Below, piece after piece: positions 13,244 to 15,400 of a stretch of 15,400 nt of DNA (position 1 is the first letter of the stretch; each line of letters begins with the position of its first letter). The position numbers and the translations under genes were made by a program. Location of the stretch: assembly GCA_026396205.1 (NCBI GenBank), contig JAPLXF010000023.1, positions 1 to 15,400 on the forward strand, in the 5' to 3' direction. This DNA comes from Candidatus Moraniibacteriota bacterium (lineage in GTDB: Bacteria; Patescibacteriota; Minisyncoccia; Moranbacterales; UBA2206). Under the pieces are notes generated by a model. It was not told the origin of the DNA. It made no database searches and saw only the letters and a list, made by a program, of their open reading frames with translations.

Positions 13244-14434
13244 ATGCCAAATAATAATCTTACAAAGGCCAAAAAGGCGAAGAATGATGAATTCTATACC
13301 CAGTATGGCGATATTGAGAAAGAAATTAATGCTTACATTAATTACGATCCAAATGTTTTTCGTGGCAAGGTTGTTTATTGCAATTGTGATGATCCGTTTG
13401 AGAGTAATTTTTTTAGATATTTTGCGAATAAGTTCAAGGAGTATGGCTTAAAAAAGTTAATAACTACAATCTATGTCGGCTCACCGATTGCTCAAATGCA
13501 ATTACCCGGGTTTGCTAAGTCTAGTAATGAGAAAAAATTGCCCGAACGCAAAAATAGAAAAGCGTTCAAAATTGAAATTAATAAGGTAGTCGATCTTACA
13601 AGAGATGGCATAACTAACCTCAAAGATGTTAAATGGCTATTGGAGCACGATAAAAATGCATCTGCGGTTCTGCAGGGCGACAATGTTTATTGTGCTGGTG
13701 ATTTTCGTAGCAAGGAATGTGTCGAGCTACTCAAGGAAGCTGATATTGTGGTAACTAATCCGCCATTTAGTCTATTTCGTGAGTATATAAAACAAATTGC
13801 CGACCATGATAAAAAGTTTTTGATCATCGGCAACATGAACGCAATTGCTTACAAAGAAATATTTCCGTTACTTAAAGAGAACAAAATTTGGTTGGGTAAT
13901 AATTGCAAAGTCAATGGTGGCGCAATGTTTTTTGAGATACCAGAAGGCATTGCTAATTTAGATCAAGTTCGTGAAATAAAGATGAACGAAAGCGGAAAAA
14001 AAATTTATATTACTAGAGTACAAGGTGTTCGCTGGTTCACCAACCTTGACCATGGACGCCGTCATCAACCGATACCTCTTATGTCCGAAGCCGAAGTCAT
14101 AAAATTTGTAACAAAAAAACCATTTGATAAATATGACAATTATGATGCGATAGAAGTTTCTTTGGTAAAAAATATTCCAAGCGATTATAAGGGCGTGATG
14201 GGGGTGCCGATTAGTTTTTTTGATAAATACAGTCCTGAACAATTCGAGATTATTGGTTTAGGAATTGCAAATTTGGGTCTATCAGTAGGAGTTAAGCCAT
14301 ATAAGCCAGAGCATAGAAAATATCGGAAAGAAATACAAAAAAGAGGAACAGTTAACGGTGATTTATATATGGTAAAAGACGGAGTTGTAGAAGTTCCATA
14401 TGCAAGAGTTTTAATTAAACACAAGAAAAAATAA
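13244..14434 (+). CDS. Adenine-specific DNA methyltransferase, EcoRI methylase family
   Basis: 396 residues. An SAM-dependent N6-adenine methyltransferase, expected to modify a restriction site. The catalytic motif is NPPF in VVTNPPFSLFREYI (about 172-185). The N-terminus has the family opening (AKKAKNDEFYTQYGDIEKEI, about 9-28), then NCDDPFESNFFRYF (about 48-61) and late signatures YDAIEV (about 302-307) and GVMGVPISFFDKYSPEQFEI (about 319-338). These are characteristic of EcoRI-type methylases. Codon use is more A/T-rich than in the housekeeping genes upstream, consistent with transfer of a mobile defence locus. No SD: the start codon abuts a strand that the leader can sequester. The next gene starts one base after the stop, so the two are translationally coupled. 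Confidence 0.88.
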   Translation: MPNNNLTKAKKAKNDEFYTQYGDIEKEINAYINYDPNVFRGKVVYCNCDDPFESNFFRYFANKFKEYGLKKLITTIYVGSPIAQMQLPGFAKSSNEKKLPERKNRKAFKIEINKVVDLTRDGITNLKDVKWLLEHDKNASAVLQGDNVYCAGDFRSKECVELLKEADIVVTNPPFSLFREYIKQIADHDKKFLIIGNMNAIAYKEIFPLLKENKIWLGNNCKVNGGAMFFEIPEGIANLDQVREIKMNESGKKIYITRVQGVRWFTNLDHGRRHQPIPLMSEAEVIKFVTKKPFDKYDNYDAIEVSLVKNIPSDYKGVMGVPISFFDKYSPEQFEIIGLGIANLGLSVGVKPYKPEHRKYRKEIQKRGTVNGDLYMVKDGVVEVPYARVLIKHKKK

Positions 14435-14435
14435 T

Positions 14436-15400
14436 ATGAAAACAATTTTAAAAACCGAAATTACCGTCAAAGATATTTGCGAAGGGTTCGTCTATAACGA
14501 ACTCGAAGGCAAAGGTTTGTTTGGCTTGAGTGGTAAGCTTACTATTCAGCCAGAGTATCAGCGCAACTACATCTATGCTTCCGACGGCGGAGAAAAAGAA
14601 ATCGCCGTTATTGAATCAATACTTAAAGGTTATCCGATAGGCTTGATTTATTTTAATCAAGTTTCTGAAAACAATCTAGAAGTTTTGGATGGGCAACAAC
14701 GCATTACCAGTGTTGGACGATTTGTAACTAATAAATTTGCCATTAAAGATGAAAGTGGTATGCCACAGAATTTTAGCGGTATGGCAAAAGACAAACAGAG
14801 TAAAATTTTAAAAACCACTTTGCTTATTTATGAATGCGAAGGCACTGAAAGTGAAATAAAAGAATGGTTTCGGACGATCAATATTGCTGGTGTCCCACTT
14901 AATAATCAAGAACTGCTTAATGCGGTTTATTCTGGACCATTTGTGACATCTGGCAAAGAAGAATTTAGCAATACTCAAAACTCTAATATTCAAAAATGGA
15001 GCGCCTATGTTTCAGGTAGCGCCAACAGGCAAGAATTTTTGGAATGTGCACTCAATTGGATAAGCAAAGGAAATGTTGGTGACTATATGAGTCGTCATCG
15101 CTTTGACAAAAATATTACTGAATTAAAAACTTATTTTAATAGTGTAATCGATTGGGTGTCTAGTGTATTTGTTGATGTAGAAAGTGAGATGCGTGGATTA
15201 GAATGGGGACGACTGTATGAAAAATATCATAAGAAAGCTTATGATCCTGCTAAGGTTTCAGCAGAAGTACAAAAATTCTACAGTGATCCGTATATTAAAA
15301 ACCGCAAAGGTATTTTTGAGTTTATTCTCGGTGGTTCCGTGGATACAAAATTGCTTGAAGTTCGAGTTTTTGATGAAGCAACCAAGAAAGCTGTTTATGT
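14436..15400 (+). CDS. DUF262 (GmrSD/ParB-like) protein, probable restriction partner, partial
   Basis: Open to the window edge: 321 codons plus two bases. The DUF262 domain spans about residues 10-165, with IQPEYQRNYIY (37-47), the signature DGQQR (85-89) and FRTINIAGVPLNNQEL (145-160). In GmrSD-type nucleases this ParB/Srx-like fold binds and hydrolyses nucleotides. The remainder (about 185-321) is mostly helical. The sequence ends at VFDEATKKAVYV, where related proteins usually continue into a Cys-rich HNH nuclease domain; that part lies outside the window, so it is expected but not seen. Coupling to an EcoRI-family methyltransferase by a one-base gap suggests it supplies the restriction activity. 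It shares the A/T-rich composition of its partner. Confidence 0.82.
   Translation, partial: MKTILKTEITVKDICEGFVYNELEGKGLFGLSGKLTIQPEYQRNYIYASDGGEKEIAVIESILKGYPIGLIYFNQVSENNLEVLDGQQRITSVGRFVTNKFAIKDESGMPQNFSGMAKDKQSKILKTTLLIYECEGTESEIKEWFRTINIAGVPLNNQELLNAVYSGPFVTSGKEEFSNTQNSNIQKWSAYVSGSANRQEFLECALNWISKGNVGDYMSRHRFDKNITELKTYFNSVIDWVSSVFVDVESEMRGLEWGRLYEKYHKKAYDPAKVSAEVQKFYSDPYIKNRKGIFEFILGGSVDTKLLEVRVFDEATKKAVY

Overview
The window looks like a piece of a Patescibacteria (CPR, Parcubacteria-like) chromosome. This is an inference from gene content and style: a tandem run of TrbC/VirB2-type pilin-like proteins with Cys-rich exported segments, short A/T-rich leaders mostly without Shine-Dalgarno (SD) sequences, and housekeeping genes (nusA, membrane pyrophosphatase, tig, clpP) each preceded by a long inverted repeat. 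No rRNA, tRNA, CRISPR array or transposase gene was seen.

Layout. (1) 1-4619, plus strand: the tail of an unidentified gene, then five pilin-like genes carrying six copies of a two-helix pilin module. Four are joined to Gly/Thr/Ser-rich or Cys-rich segments. The shortest (2093-2449) is the only one with a strong SD and may be the major subunit. A terminator (2468-2505), an extended -10 promoter (2508-2536) and a branched leader (2557-2620) split the cluster into two transcription units. A bidirectional terminator (4635-4674) closes it. (2) 4694-6508, minus strand: a two-gene operon of unknown function, with a good promoter, an operator-like dyad at the predicted start site and strong SDs. Its second gene, a multi-pass membrane protein, is frameshifted: about 90-110 C-terminal codons lie in another frame with no start codon. 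(3) 6748-12573, plus strand: nusA, with a terminator-like attenuator in its leader and a 9-nt tandem repeat in its N-terminal domain; a K+-independent type membrane pyrophosphatase; trigger factor; ClpP. (4) 12574-13036: a palindrome-dense stretch around a 61-aa AbrB/MazE-like DNA-binding protein. (5) 13060-15400: a structured leader that can pair with the start codon of an EcoRI-family adenine methyltransferase, followed after one base by a DUF262 protein that runs off the window. This pair is probably a restriction-modification or related defence locus.

How the genes fit together. The pilin cluster is likely an exported, disulfide-stabilised surface fibre or secretion appendage. tig and clpP form a common chaperone/protease neighbourhood. 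The methyltransferase and DUF262 genes are probably co-transcribed modification and restriction partners, and the leader is placed to control the balance between them.

The strongest leads for something undescribed are the switch-like methyltransferase leader, the frameshifted membrane protein, the palindromic element inserted in frame in tig with an inverted relative downstream of clpP, and the general pattern of unrelated long hairpins just upstream of start codons.
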